Assembly: GCA_016872875.1 (NCBI GenBank)
Contig: VGYW01000010.1
Span: 1-43,049 of the forward strand
Source: Planctomycetota bacterium
GTDB lineage: Bacteria > Planctomycetota > PUPC01 > DSUN01
Direction: 5' to 3'
Length of the DNA stretch: 43,049 nt
Program-made: the position numbers and the translations under genes
The notes under the pieces: generated by a model
What the model was told of the DNA's origin: nothing
The model's database searches: none
What the model saw: only the letters and a program-made list of their open reading frames with translations
Shown here: positions 25,034-33,818 of the stretch, in pieces
How the letters are laid out: each line of letters starts with the position of its first letter
Position numbering within the stretch: the first letter of the stretch is position 1

Positions 25034-25300
25034 CTAAGGTAGGTGCTTCCCCTCAATGGAGACTCGCGCATGAATACTCCTGACGACCTCGATTCGATGC
25101 CAGGAGATCCCAATGCAGGGGCCTATGAGGTAACGGAAGAGCGAACAGGGCCACCTCTCGGCTATGTAGATGCGGCCGTTCGGATCGTCGGCGACATGGG
25201 CGAGGAGGGCGTGCGCATCCTCGGAGCCAGGCTCCTCAATGACGAGTTTGATGCCCACGCTGGCGTCAATGACGTAGCGGTCGGGCGGGGGCTGGGTCAT
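25034..25300 (-). pseudogene. Truncated VapC-like PIN-domain toxin
   Basis: The frame starts at ATG 25300 and overlaps the antitoxin stop (ATGA). The first 45 residues are a good PIN-domain start: YVIDASVGIKLVIEEPGSEDA, including the first catalytic Asp. Beyond about residue 48 the sequence (ERWPCSLFRYLIG onward) has nothing in common with PIN domains and lacks the remaining three acidic residues. Typical VapC proteins have about 130-140 residues; this frame has 88. No continuation was found in other frames downstream. The toxin is most likely dead, cut by rearrangement near 25165. RNase activity is not expected. Confidence 0.7.
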
Positions 25301-25539
25301 CGGTCGCGGTCCTCGCGGATGAGTTGCTCCGCCGTGGGGGCGCCGGCGGGGGGACGGATGCGGTTGGCCTTCATCTCCGACAGAAGCTCCTTCATTCGCA
25401 GCCGCTGCTCGGCTTCGGACACGGCTTGGTCGAGGAGTTCCACGACCTCGGCGCTCAGCGAGCGGCTCGAAGCCTGTGCCAGGCGGCGGATATTCCCGTA
25501 GAGGGGCTCGGGGACGTTGCGGACATGGAGCGTGGACAT
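25297..25539 (-). CDS. VapB/FitA-type ribbon-helix-helix antitoxin
   Basis: The 80-residue protein starts with a ribbon-helix-helix DNA-binding segment (TLHVRNVPEPLYGNIRRL, then SRSLSAEVVELLDQAV), followed by a basic helical tail that in relatives wraps the toxin. Proteins of this type repress their own promoter and neutralise a PIN-domain RNase. AAGGAGG lies upstream of ATG 25539. The stop codon overlaps the start of the vapC remnant. Since the partner is broken, this is an orphan antitoxin; it could still repress its own promoter or protect against a related toxin elsewhere. Confidence 0.82.
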   Translation of the reverse strand: MSTLHVRNVPEPLYGNIRRLAQASSRSLSAEVVELLDQAVSEAEQRLRMKELLSEMKANRIRPPAGAPTAEQLIREDRDR

Positions 25540-25683
25540 CGGTTGGGCCTCCTTCCTTGTTCAGCCCCCTGGGATTATAGCGGTATTGGTTGCGAGCTGT
25601 CACCGACACTCGCCCCGCCGAGCCACCCAGGCGCGGGCGGCGACTGGGTCAATCCGGGGGCAGGGGTTTGAGGGTTTCGGCAG

Positions 25684-26253
25684 TCATGCGGGGCGGGAGG
25701 CGGTGGGTGGCGCCGGCCTTGTCGCAGAGGTAGAGGCGGGAGTCGGAGGGCCGGCGGGCGCGGCCGCCATCGCAACGCCCGCCACCGCAAGCAGACACGT
25801 GGTGAGTCCCATCGGCAACGTGATGTGCACGGCGGTCTCCTCCTGCGGTAGGGCGTGCATACCTGCACGCGGAAGGCTCGGTGTGGGCGAGAACGCGGTC
25901 CTCTGAAGCTCGACCGAGCCGGAGATGTCAATCTGCACGGTCTCCCCCGCCGTGACCCGGCGACTCTTCCCCCCGGACGCATCGGGACCCTTCAGTTCGG
26001 CAACCACGGAGCCCGCAAAGACCTGGACGACGGTCTCTCGGCCGGGCTCGACGGCGACGCCGAACTCGGTGCCCAGGTCAACGATCCTCGCCTTCGGGGT
26101 ATCCACGGCAAAGCCCACGGCCGCGGGCGGCACCCGCACAACGATGCGCCCGGCATTCAGCGCGGTGTTGGTGGCATCCACGAGCCTCAGGTTCGCCGGC
26201 GCTTCGACCAGCAGGCTCACGCCGCTGGCGAAGGCAGATTGACGAGGCGGCAT
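25684..26253 (-). pseudogene. FecR-domain protein remnant
   Basis: From residue 10 or so the frame reads GVSLLVEAPANLRLVD, NAGRIVVRVPPAAVGFAVDT and ARIVDLGTEFGVAVEPG, a typical planctomycete FecR domain (anti-sigma-linked periplasmic sensor). Normal members are much longer, with a membrane helix before this part and often a LamG or similar domain after it. Here the 5' part is missing where the divergent Gfo/Idh gene begins at 26309. The 3' part breaks up after about residue 115: a possible new signal-peptide-like frame begins at GTG 25830 and a shifted frame continues near 25700. I call it a relic of a sensor gene; a small secreted product is possible but unproven. Confidence 0.6.
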
Positions 26254-26308
26254 CGGCGCGCTAGGATAGGCGGCATTCCGTTGCCTCATCCAAGAGAGGA
26301 GACGCGCG

Positions 26309-27571
26309 ATGGGACAGAGGGCCATTTCCCGACGGGAGTTGCTGAGAAGTGCGGCGGCCGCGACGGCCACGGTGAGCGTCGTGCCCCGCCACGTGCTGGG
26401 CCAGGGGCCGATGCCGCCGAGCGATGTGATCACTAGCGCGAACATCGGCCTCGGCGGCGTGGCCCAGGGGGTGGGCGCCGACAGGGTCCTCGCCCGATGC
26501 GACGTGCGTAAGGACAAGCTCAAGGGCTACCCCGACCCGAAGCAGGGCCGATACCTGGACTTCCGCCAGGTGCTGGAACGCGACGATATTGACGCCATCT
26601 CCGTGGGCTCCGCGGAGCAATGGCACGCCATCCAGATCGTCGCCGCCCTGAGGGCGGGCAAGGACGTCTACGGCGAGAAGCCGATGAGCTCGACGATTCA
26701 GGAGGCCGCGGCCATCCGCGACGCGGCCAAACGCCACGGGCGAGTCTACCAGCACGGCACCCAGCGCACCTCGGACAAGCCGGTGCAGTTCGCCCGCGAG
26801 CTGGTGCGCAGGGGGGAGCTCGGCAAGATCGTCGCCTCAGGCGTCGGCAATTGCGGCCACAACGAGTTGGCCATCCCGTGCCTGTGGCCCGCCGAGCCCG
26901 TCCACCCGGACATGCTCGACTGGGACCTGTGGCTCGGCCCGGCGCCCTGGCGGCCGTTCAACAAGGCGGTCATGCACGGCGTCCTCGCGTGGCACCAGTA
27001 CATTGATTTCGGACGCAACATGGTCAACGGCGGCGCGGTGCACCCCAACGACGCCGTGCGGCACATCCTGGGGTATGAGCGTGAAGGCCCCGTTGAGATC
27101 TATCCCCCTGACGGCAAGGAGTACAAGAGCATCACCACCTGGAAGTACGCGGACGGGGCCTTTCTCCAGGTCGGCTTCGAGGGGCTGCCCATCCCCGAGG
27201 AGGCGCGGCGGCGCCTGGGCGGCGGCTACGAGGGGCCTTATCTCATCATCGGAACCAAGGGCAAGCTCGCCCTCACCTGCGGCGCGTTCATCTGGGCCGA
27301 TCCTCCGGGACTCTGGGAGGGCTATGCCGAGTTCGACCCGCCCCACAAGCTCGGGCACGGCGGGGACTGGCGGACGTGCATCAGGACGCGCGAGAAGCCC
27401 ATCTGCAACGAGGACGCGGCCTACCAGACCGAGTTCCTCTGCCACACTTGCGAGATCGCCCAGCGCCTCCGCCGCCCCCTCAAGTGGGACCCCGTGAAGG
27501 AGGAGTTCATCGGCGACGACGAGGCGAACCGCATGACGAGCAAGCCCTACCGGGCGCCCTGGCATCTCTAG
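26309..27571 (+). CDS. Tat-exported Gfo/Idh/MocA oxidoreductase
   Basis: The 420-residue protein has a Tat signal (SRRELLRSAAAATATVS) and a shortened Rossmann start (ITSANIGLGGVAQGVG). The EKP motif with Lys124 is intact (VYGEKPMSST). The C-terminal domain contains DWDLWLGPAPWRPFN and a HQYIDFGRNMVNGGAVHPND-like segment. The family oxidises or epimerises sugars using NAD(P); this subgroup is exported and its substrates are unknown. GAGGAG precedes ATG 26309. It is followed after 18 bp by the HEAT-repeat gene and then the pectin-type lyase gene, which together look like one transcript and a small polysaccharide-use locus. Confidence 0.87.
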   Translation: MGQRAISRRELLRSAAAATATVSVVPRHVLGQGPMPPSDVITSANIGLGGVAQGVGADRVLARCDVRKDKLKGYPDPKQGRYLDFRQVLERDDIDAISVGSAEQWHAIQIVAALRAGKDVYGEKPMSSTIQEAAAIRDAAKRHGRVYQHGTQRTSDKPVQFARELVRRGELGKIVASGVGNCGHNELAIPCLWPAEPVHPDMLDWDLWLGPAPWRPFNKAVMHGVLAWHQYIDFGRNMVNGGAVHPNDAVRHILGYEREGPVEIYPPDGKEYKSITTWKYADGAFLQVGFEGLPIPEEARRRLGGGYEGPYLIIGTKGKLALTCGAFIWADPPGLWEGYAEFDPPHKLGHGGDWRTCIRTREKPICNEDAAYQTEFLCHTCEIAQRLRRPLKWDPVKEEFIGDDEANRMTSKPYRAPWHL

Positions 27572-27589
27572 AGGAAAGGAGCCCGGAGA

Positions 27590-29674
27590 ATGAACGCCAT
27601 CGTGCTCAGATATGTCACATCGCTCGCGGCGAGCGCGGCGTGCCTTTGCCCCACGCTCCACGCGGAGGAGGCGATTCAGCAGAAGGCCGGCGCGCTCATC
27701 GCCAGCCAGAACGTGCCGCTGTTGGCCCAACTGTGCGAGCAAGCCCTGCGGCCCGGGGCAGAGAAGGAGCGCGCCGAGCTGTGCAAGGCGCTCATCGCCC
27801 ACGTCGGGCGCGAGGACGTGTCGCCGGTGGTCAAGGGCGAATTGCTGACGCTGCTGGGCCGCTTCGGTCGGGCGGAGAGCGTGGATTTCCTCGCGGGCCT
27901 GCTGCCCCACGCGGACCCGCTGTTCCACACCCGCGCCGTGCTTGCCTTGCAGCACATTCCTTCGGAGGAGGCCGCGGCCGCGCTTCGCAAGGCGTTGGCC
28001 GCCGCTACGGAACCGGAGAGGCGGGCAGCCCTGCTCCATGCCCTGGCGCTACGCGGCGACCGCGCGAGCCTGCCGCAATTCCTCAAGGATGCGGCCAGCA
28101 CGAGTGACGCGGTGCGAACGGCGGCCCTGCTGGGCATCGCGCGGGTGGCCGATGAGCCCGCCAACGCCCTCTTCAAGGCCGGCATGAAGCAGGGGCCGGA
28201 AACGGCTAGGCGGGAGGCCACAAACGCCTACGTGCTCCATGCCGACCGTCTGGCGAAGGTGGGAAAGAGACAGGAAGCGCTCAGCATCTACCACGAGTTA
28301 CTCGGCGAAGGCGCATACGCTAAAGCAGCCGCACTGTTGGGCATGGCCCGGGCCGGCGGCGCCGCGGAGGTGAAGGCGATCCTGGAGAGCTTGAAAGGGG
28401 CTGAGCGCTCCGTAGTCGCCATCACCTGCGACATCTTCGAGCACATCCCCAAGAGCGGGGCGGTGGTTGCGGCCGTGTGCGAGCACATCAAGACGGCGGA
28501 GCCCACACTAGAGGTCCGGCTCCTCGAGGTGTTGGCCCGCCACGCCGACCCTGCCGGGCTTGCCACCGTTCTGGAGGCGACGAAAGATGCGAACCCTGCC
28601 GTGCGCGCTGCCGCGGTGGGCGCCTTGGGGCGGTTTGACGACAAGCGGGCCGCCGATGCGCTCGTGGCCGCCTTGGCGGGCGGCAAGGACACGGCTGCGG
28701 CCCTGAGGGCCGTGGAGATAAGCCCGATGAAGTCCGCCCTTGCCGACGGGTTGATTGTGGCCTTGCCCGACGCCTCCGGCGCGCGGCGCGTGCCGCTCGT
28801 GCAGGCGCTGCGCGTCTGCCCCGCCGACAAGGCGGTGCCCGTGCTCCTCAAGGCGGCGGAAGACGCTGACGCCGCTGTCCGCGGCGAGGCATTCCTCGCC
28901 CTGCGGAGGGTCGGCGACCCATCGGCCTATCCCCGCCTCGTGGAACGCCTGGCCGAGGAAGCCAACGAGCAGGTGCAGTCCGTCGGCGTCACCGCGGCGG
29001 CCGCGCTCGGCGCGCGCGTCAAGGACCCCTCGGGGCGCACGGCGCCCGTGGTGGCCCGCCTGGCCGCGGGGGGCGGCCCGGGCCGGCCGGCACTGCTCGT
29101 GCTGCTCTCGCGCGTCGCCACCGAGGCCACGCAGGAGGCCGGGCTGAAGTTCGTGCGCGAGGCGCTCGGCGCGCAGGACGAGCGGCTCCGCCGAGCCGCA
29201 ATCGAGGCCATGGCCGCATGGCCCGACCCCGAGCCGGTGATGGACGAATTGCTCGGGGCGAGCAAGAAGGAGCGGGAGACGCCGCTCGGCGTGCTCGCCC
29301 TGCGCGCCTACTGTAGGCAGATCGGCGCCTTGATCGAGAAGCGGGCTCCGTCTGAAGCCGCGCACAAGGAGATCGTCCGCCGCTGCTCGCAAGGCATGGA
29401 GATTGCGGCCCAACCCGCCGAGAAGATCGGGTTCCTCAGCCATCTCGGGCGGCAGCCCCATCCCGATGCCTTGAAGCTCGTCGCGGGCCACCTCGACGAC
29501 CCGAGGGTGAAGAAGGAGGCGGTCCAGGCCGCCTGGACCATCGCCTCCGCACTTCACAAGACCCATCCCGACGCGGTGAGGCCGGTGCTCGAGAAGGTCA
29601 GGGCCGCAACGGAAGACAAGCAGTGGAAGTCCCGGGTGGAACAGTTGCTCAGGACGATGGAGGCAACGAAGTGA
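27590..29674 (+). CDS. Secreted HEAT-repeat protein
   Basis: The 694-residue protein has a signal peptide (LRYVTSLAASAACLCPTLHA). The remainder is a continuous run of about 30-residue HEAT/PBS-lyase-like repeats with motifs such as AVRAAAVGALGRFDDKRAADAL and AVRGEAFLALRRVGDPSAYP split into helix pairs. Such solenoids serve as protein-binding scaffolds in the periplasm or on the outer surface of planctomycetes. No enzymatic domain is recognised. AAGGAG lies 12 bases before ATG 27590. The stop codon is 25 bp from the start of the lyase gene, suggesting a shared transcript. The gene has the same base composition as its neighbours and no inserted repeats. Confidence 0.85.
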   Translation: MNAIVLRYVTSLAASAACLCPTLHAEEAIQQKAGALIASQNVPLLAQLCEQALRPGAEKERAELCKALIAHVGREDVSPVVKGELLTLLGRFGRAESVDFLAGLLPHADPLFHTRAVLALQHIPSEEAAAALRKALAAATEPERRAALLHALALRGDRASLPQFLKDAASTSDAVRTAALLGIARVADEPANALFKAGMKQGPETARREATNAYVLHADRLAKVGKRQEALSIYHELLGEGAYAKAAALLGMARAGGAAEVKAILESLKGAERSVVAITCDIFEHIPKSGAVVAAVCEHIKTAEPTLEVRLLEVLARHADPAGLATVLEATKDANPAVRAAAVGALGRFDDKRAADALVAALAGGKDTAAALRAVEISPMKSALADGLIVALPDASGARRVPLVQALRVCPADKAVPVLLKAAEDADAAVRGEAFLALRRVGDPSAYPRLVERLAEEANEQVQSVGVTAAAALGARVKDPSGRTAPVVARLAAGGGPGRPALLVLLSRVATEATQEAGLKFVREALGAQDERLRRAAIEAMAAWPDPEPVMDELLGASKKERETPLGVLALRAYCRQIGALIEKRAPSEAAHKEIVRRCSQGMEIAAQPAEKIGFLSHLGRQPHPDALKLVAGHLDDPRVKKEAVQAAWTIASALHKTHPDAVRPVLEKVRAATEDKQWKSRVEQLLRTMEATK

Positions 29675-29699
29675 GGTGGGAGGGGAGGAGAGCCGCCCA

Positions 29700-31925
29700 A
29701 TGTGTGCTGCGCCTTCGCGCCTTCGATCGGCCGGATCGATCGGATCTGTCCTATCGGTCCTATCTGTCCTGTGCTCCGCTGCCGAGCTTATCGTGCCCAA
29801 TGCCAGCTTCGAGGAAGCAGCAGGGGAGGGGGCTTTGTCCTGGAAATGGTGGTCGCGCACGAAGGCCGGCTCCGCCGTCCGCACCGCCGACGAGCAGCAC
29901 AGCCTCGGCCACTCGATGTGCATCAAGCACGACGGGCCGCGGGACTGGGCGCTCTCCAGCGAAGGCCGCTTCCCCGCCAAGCCCGGCGAGTGCTACCTGG
30001 CCACTGCCTGGGCCAAAGTGAAGAAGGGCTCCGTCGAGCTTGCCGTCGTTGCACTTCAGAAGGGCAGGACGCTTAGCTGGGACATCGGCTCGGCGAACAC
30101 GGGTGTGGGCGACAAGTGGGTGAAGATCGAGGCCCTGGCCGAGGTGCCGCAGGACTGCGACCAGGTCTACGTCCGTTTCGTCGGCGAGGGCGACACGCTG
30201 GCCTTCGTGGACGACGTGGGCATCCAGCCCGCCGAGCGGCCCAAGCCGGTCGGGCGGCCCAAGGTCGAGGGCCACGCCAAGGAGCGGGTCCGCGAGAAGC
30301 TCGGCCGCGGCCTCGTGGCCACGCCCTTGCCGGATGGCAAGGTCTATCTGGCCTGGCGGCTGCTCCACTCCGATCCGCCCGACATGGCTTTCGATCTGTT
30401 TTGTGTTTCCGACGGCAACTTGCCGAAGAAGCTCAATGAACGGCCCATAGCGAAGACGACCGACTTCCTTGCCGGGGCTCCTGAGGCCAAGTGCGCCTAT
30501 GAACTGCGCCAGGCCGGCAAGGAGGGAATGCTGGCGCAGGCTGCCGAAGGTGGGGCTGGGCACCGCACCATACGCCTCGATGGCAGCCACACCTTCCAAA
30601 AGGTTGGCATCGCCGACCTCGACGGCGATGGCCGCTACGACTTCGTGATCAAGCAGCCGAACACGAACATTGACCCCTACGGGGGCTACTGGAAGCGGAG
30701 CGAGACGCCCTACAAGCTGGAGGCATACGACGCCGATGGCAAGTTCCTGTGGCGCTACGACCTGGGTCCGGCAATCGAGACGGGCATCTGGTACTCGCCA
30801 TACGTGGTCTACGACTTCGATGGCGACGGCAAGGCCGAGGTGGCGGCCAAGACGGGCGAGGGCGACCCCCGCGATGCCGATGGCCGCGTGCAGTCAGGCC
30901 CCGAATACCTCACCATCCTCGACGGCCTGACCGGCAAGCCGCGCGCCCAGGCGGAGTGGCCCTCCCGCGAGCCATTCGTCAAGCGGCCCAACGGCTACAA
31001 CTACGCCAGCCGCAACCAGCTCGGGGTGGCCTACCTCGACGGCAAGACGCCCTGCCTCATCGTCGAGCGCGGAACCTACAACCTCATCGTCGTCGTGGCC
31101 TACGAGTTCCACGGCGGCAAGCTCCGCGAGCTCTGGCGCTGGTCGAACGAGAAGGAGCCGCGCACCTACTGGGGCCAGGGCGCACACTGGATGCACGCCG
31201 CCGACGTTGACGCCGACGGCCGCGACGAGCTGGTCCTCGGCTCCTTCGTCCTCGACGACAACGGCGCCGCCCTCTGGTCAACCGGCCTCGGCCACCCCGA
31301 CCACCTCTACGTGGGCGACCTCGACCCCGCACGGCCCGGCCTCGAAGTCTACTTCGGCATCGAGCCAGGCGGCCCCAAGAACAAGATGTGCCTGGTGGAC
31401 GCCGCCACGGGACGCATCCTCTGGGGCATCAACAAGCCCACCCGCCACGTCCACAGTTGCGGCCTGTGCAGCGACATTGACCCGCGCCACCCCGGCGCCG
31501 AGTGCTATAGCGCCGACACCGACGAGAAGAAGCAGTTCGCCTGGTCCCTCATGCACACGGCCAAGGGCGAGGTCATCGAGCAGGACGAAGTGAAGGGCTT
31601 CGGCCCCCGCACCGTCTACTGGGATGCCGACCCTCAGCGCGAGCTGCTCCACAGCGGCCGGCTCCGCAAGTTCCGCGGCGGCGAGTTGCCCCCGAAGATC
31701 GAAGGCACCTTCGTCGCCGTGGCCGACGTGTTGGGCGACTGGCGCGAGGAGATCATCACCACCCTCCCGGGCGAGATGCGCATCTACACCACCACCCTCC
31801 CCGCGGCCGACCGCCGCCCCTGCCTCATGCAGGACCCCCTCTACCGGCTCGACGTGGCGATGGCCGCGATGGGCTACTACCAGGTGCCCATGCTCAGCTA
31901 CGACCTGGCGGCCCGCAAGCGCTGA
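29700..31925 (+). CDS. Rhamnogalacturonan lyase, polysaccharide lyase family 11
   Basis: The 741-residue secreted enzyme has a jelly-roll-like carbohydrate-binding segment (about 25-180) and a PL11 beta-propeller (about 195-741). Diagnostic stretches are VGIADLDGDGRYDFVIK, KLEAYDADGKFLWRYDLG, TGIWYSPYVVYDFDGDG, GEGDPRDADGRVQSGPEYL and WSTGLGHPDHLYVGD. Asp-rich loops near residues 306, 372 and 502 should bind Ca2+. PL11 enzymes cleave the rhamnose-galacturonate backbone of pectin by beta-elimination. ATG 29700 is chosen for the AGGGGAGGAG upstream; an in-frame GTG at 29676 is less likely. The signal-peptide core (SIGSVLSVLSVL) is encoded by a CCTATCNGT-word repeat at 29723-29773. Confidence 0.87.
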   Translation: MCAAPSRLRSAGSIGSVLSVLSVLCSAAELIVPNASFEEAAGEGALSWKWWSRTKAGSAVRTADEQHSLGHSMCIKHDGPRDWALSSEGRFPAKPGECYLATAWAKVKKGSVELAVVALQKGRTLSWDIGSANTGVGDKWVKIEALAEVPQDCDQVYVRFVGEGDTLAFVDDVGIQPAERPKPVGRPKVEGHAKERVREKLGRGLVATPLPDGKVYLAWRLLHSDPPDMAFDLFCVSDGNLPKKLNERPIAKTTDFLAGAPEAKCAYELRQAGKEGMLAQAAEGGAGHRTIRLDGSHTFQKVGIADLDGDGRYDFVIKQPNTNIDPYGGYWKRSETPYKLEAYDADGKFLWRYDLGPAIETGIWYSPYVVYDFDGDGKAEVAAKTGEGDPRDADGRVQSGPEYLTILDGLTGKPRAQAEWPSREPFVKRPNGYNYASRNQLGVAYLDGKTPCLIVERGTYNLIVVVAYEFHGGKLRELWRWSNEKEPRTYWGQGAHWMHAADVDADGRDELVLGSFVLDDNGAALWSTGLGHPDHLYVGDLDPARPGLEVYFGIEPGGPKNKMCLVDAATGRILWGINKPTRHVHSCGLCSDIDPRHPGAECYSADTDEKKQFAWSLMHTAKGEVIEQDEVKGFGPRTVYWDADPQRELLHSGRLRKFRGGELPPKIEGTFVAVADVLGDWREEIITTLPGEMRIYTTTLPAADRRPCLMQDPLYRLDVAMAAMGYYQVPMLSYDLAARKR
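29723..29773. repeat. CCTATCNGT nonamer repeat encoding a signal-peptide core
   Basis: CGATCGG words pass into CCTATCGGT and CCTATCTGT words. It is read in frame as the hydrophobic stretch of the lyase signal peptide. Confidence 0.85.
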
Positions 31926-31935
31926 GCCGCATTTC

Positions 31936-32150
31936 TCACGAAATGCGGGAAATCCCAAGCACCAATCTACAAGCCCCAGACAACTCCAACGCTCCAAATG
32001 CCAAAGGGCCAAGACAACGGCGCAGCCCCGCGCACGGCACAGTGCCCTCCCTCGTTTGGAACATTGGTGGTTGGATCTTGGTGTTTGTTTGGCACTTGGT
32101 GCTTGCCATCTGGGACTTCCCGCATCTCTCAGCAGTCTCTGGCGAGAGAT
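31936..32150. repeat. Long imperfect palindrome downstream of the lyase gene
   Basis: The outer arms GCGGGAAATCCCAAGCACC (31954 region) and the complementary GGTGCTT...GGGACTTCCCGC (near 32098-32124) pair over about 25 bases. Inner words (CCAAATGCC, TTTGGCA) also pair. It covers the gap between the convergent genes at 31925 and 32167. Confidence 0.65.
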
Positions 32151-32166
32151 GCGGGGTAGGCATCCC

Positions 32167-32643
32167 TCATTCCTCCTTCTTCGGCGTATCCTCTTTGGCC
32201 GCGCCCTCCTTCTTGGCGCGCCTCTTCTCGAGCTCCTCGTCCCACTGCTTCTGGAACTTCTCGGCGGCGGCCCGGGCGTCCTCCTCCTTCCGGTAGCTGG
32301 TCTCCATCTTCCTCATCAGCGTCGGCCCCTTGGGCCGCGGCTCCTTGAACTCGGTCTTGTTCTTCTTGGCCTCGGCCTTCTGCTTCATCCAGCCCAACTG
32401 CTCTTTCTCGTACTCTTCCTTGTAGTCCTTCAGCCGCTTCTGGTACTCGATGTCAGCGCACGTCTCGAAGGTCACTGCCCCGCTGGCGCCGAGGACCTGA
32501 AGGACGTAGTAGCGTTGGGGCCTGCGGTCGGTAGTGCCGCCGCCAATCGGACCCAGGGTCGCGCCTGCCGCCAGGCCGGCGCACAGCCACGCAGGCGCCA
32601 CAGCCGCCACGCTCACGAGCCAGAATCGTCGGGACACCATCAT
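32167..32643 (-). CDS. Secreted coiled-coil protein of unknown function
   Basis: The 158-residue protein starts with a signal-like segment (SRRFWLVSVAAVAPAWLCAG) and, after a short region with RYYVLQVLGASG, turns into a highly charged helical stretch rich in Lys and Glu (about residues 60-155), with a predicted coiled coil. No enzyme or binding motif was recognised. ATG 32643 is preferred because AGGAG lies 7 bases upstream; a longer start at 32658 would add five residues. It lies between the lyase gene and the hydrogenase genes, on the opposite strand from both, and shares no clear function with either. Confidence 0.65.
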   Translation of the reverse strand: MMVSRRFWLVSVAAVAPAWLCAGLAAGATLGPIGGGTTDRRPQRYYVLQVLGASGAVTFETCADIEYQKRLKDYKEEYEKEQLGWMKQKAEAKKNKTEFKEPRPKGPTLMRKMETSYRKEEDARAAAEKFQKQWDEELEKRRAKKEGAAKEDTPKKEE

Positions 32644-32942
32644 GTGGGAACTCCTCACCCTTGACCGCGCAGCGCGCTCCCGGCCACCCGCTGTGGCCGA
32701 TCCACGCCGTTACCCCCTAAGACTCGACGCAACTGGATTATACTGCGCGGGAAAACGGGAAGTCAAGTGGGACCGTGCGACCGCAGGCCGGACTTGATCC
32801 CTTTGGCGATGGCGCTATAATGGGTATTCCAACTGCACTGAAGCGCGGTGGGCACGGCGGCTCCGGGGCCGGTGAGCCGTTGCCACCCCCCAAGCCCACC
32901 GTTCGCGCTCTGCGTCCCACAACGGCCCTAGGAGGACGATGC

Positions 32943-33815
32943 ATGACAGAGGTCAGAGAGTACCCGGCTGTCTGGCTCCAGGGTGGGGCCTGCTCCGGGT
33001 GCGTGGTGTCGGTTCTCAACGCGGTCAGCCCCAACATCCGCCAGTTGCTCGTTGACCCGGTGGTTCCGGGCCGACACGTGAGCCTCATCTTTCAGCCCAC
33101 CGTCATGGCCGCCTCCGGCGAGGTCGCCCTCGGCGTGTTGCCGGGCAAGGAGGCCGACAAGGGCTTCATCCTGTGCATCGAGGGGACGATTCCGACGGCG
33201 AACCCGCACTACTGCATGATCGGCGAGGCGGGCGGCCACGAGCTCTCGATGCTCGACAAGGCGTGCGAGCTGGCCAGCCGCGCGCTCGCCGTCGTCTGCA
33301 TCGGCACCTGTTCCTCCTTCGGCGGCATCCCCGCCGCGGCCCCCAACCCCACGGGGAGCAAGAGCCTCAAAGCCGTGCTCGCCGAGCGCGGCATCGCCGT
33401 GCCCGTCATCCACGTGCCCGGCTGCCCGCCGCACCCCGACTGGTTCATCCACACGGTGGCGGGCGTGCTGCTGGCCGGCCTGCCCGGCCCCGAGGCGCTC
33501 GACGACGCCGGGCGCCCGCGCGAGTTCTATGGCAAGACCATCCACGAGCGCTGCCCGCGCCGCCCCGACTTCGACGCCGGCAAGTTCGCCCAAAGGCACG
33601 GCGCCACCGGCTGCCTCTATCTCCTGGGCTGCAAGGGGCCAGTGACGTACGCCGACTGCCCCACGCGGATGTGGAACAGCGGGCTGAACTGGTGTGTGGG
33701 TGCCGACGGCCCTTGCATCGGCTGCGTGGAGCCGAGCTTCCCCGACCTCCTCTCGCCCCTCTACGAGAAAATCTGCGAGGAGCGCCTCCCGCGCCTCGCC
33801 TGCACAACAAGATGA
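32943..33815 (+). CDS. [NiFe]-hydrogenase small subunit, cytoplasmic type
   Basis: The 290-residue electron-transfer subunit has ligands for three iron-sulfur clusters. The proximal cluster uses Cys17, Cys20 (GGACSGC), Cys123 (GTCSS) and Cys161 (PGCPPHP). The distal cluster uses His201, Cys204, Cys224 and Cys230. The medial cluster appears to use Cys239, Cys251, Cys258 and Cys261 (LNWCVGADGPCIGC). Enzymes with a medial [3Fe-4S] cluster have Pro where Cys251 stands, so three [4Fe-4S] clusters are likely. Cys17 comes so early that there is no room for a Tat signal, so the enzyme should stay in the cytoplasm. GGAGGA lies just before ATG 32943. The sequence resembles group 1/2 small subunits more than the F420-type. 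Confidence 0.92.
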   Translation: MTEVREYPAVWLQGGACSGCVVSVLNAVSPNIRQLLVDPVVPGRHVSLIFQPTVMAASGEVALGVLPGKEADKGFILCIEGTIPTANPHYCMIGEAGGHELSMLDKACELASRALAVVCIGTCSSFGGIPAAAPNPTGSKSLKAVLAERGIAVPVIHVPGCPPHPDWFIHTVAGVLLAGLPGPEALDDAGRPREFYGKTIHERCPRRPDFDAGKFAQRHGATGCLYLLGCKGPVTYADCPTRMWNSGLNWCVGADGPCIGCVEPSFPDLLSPLYEKICEERLPRLACTTR

Positions 33816-33818
33816 TCT

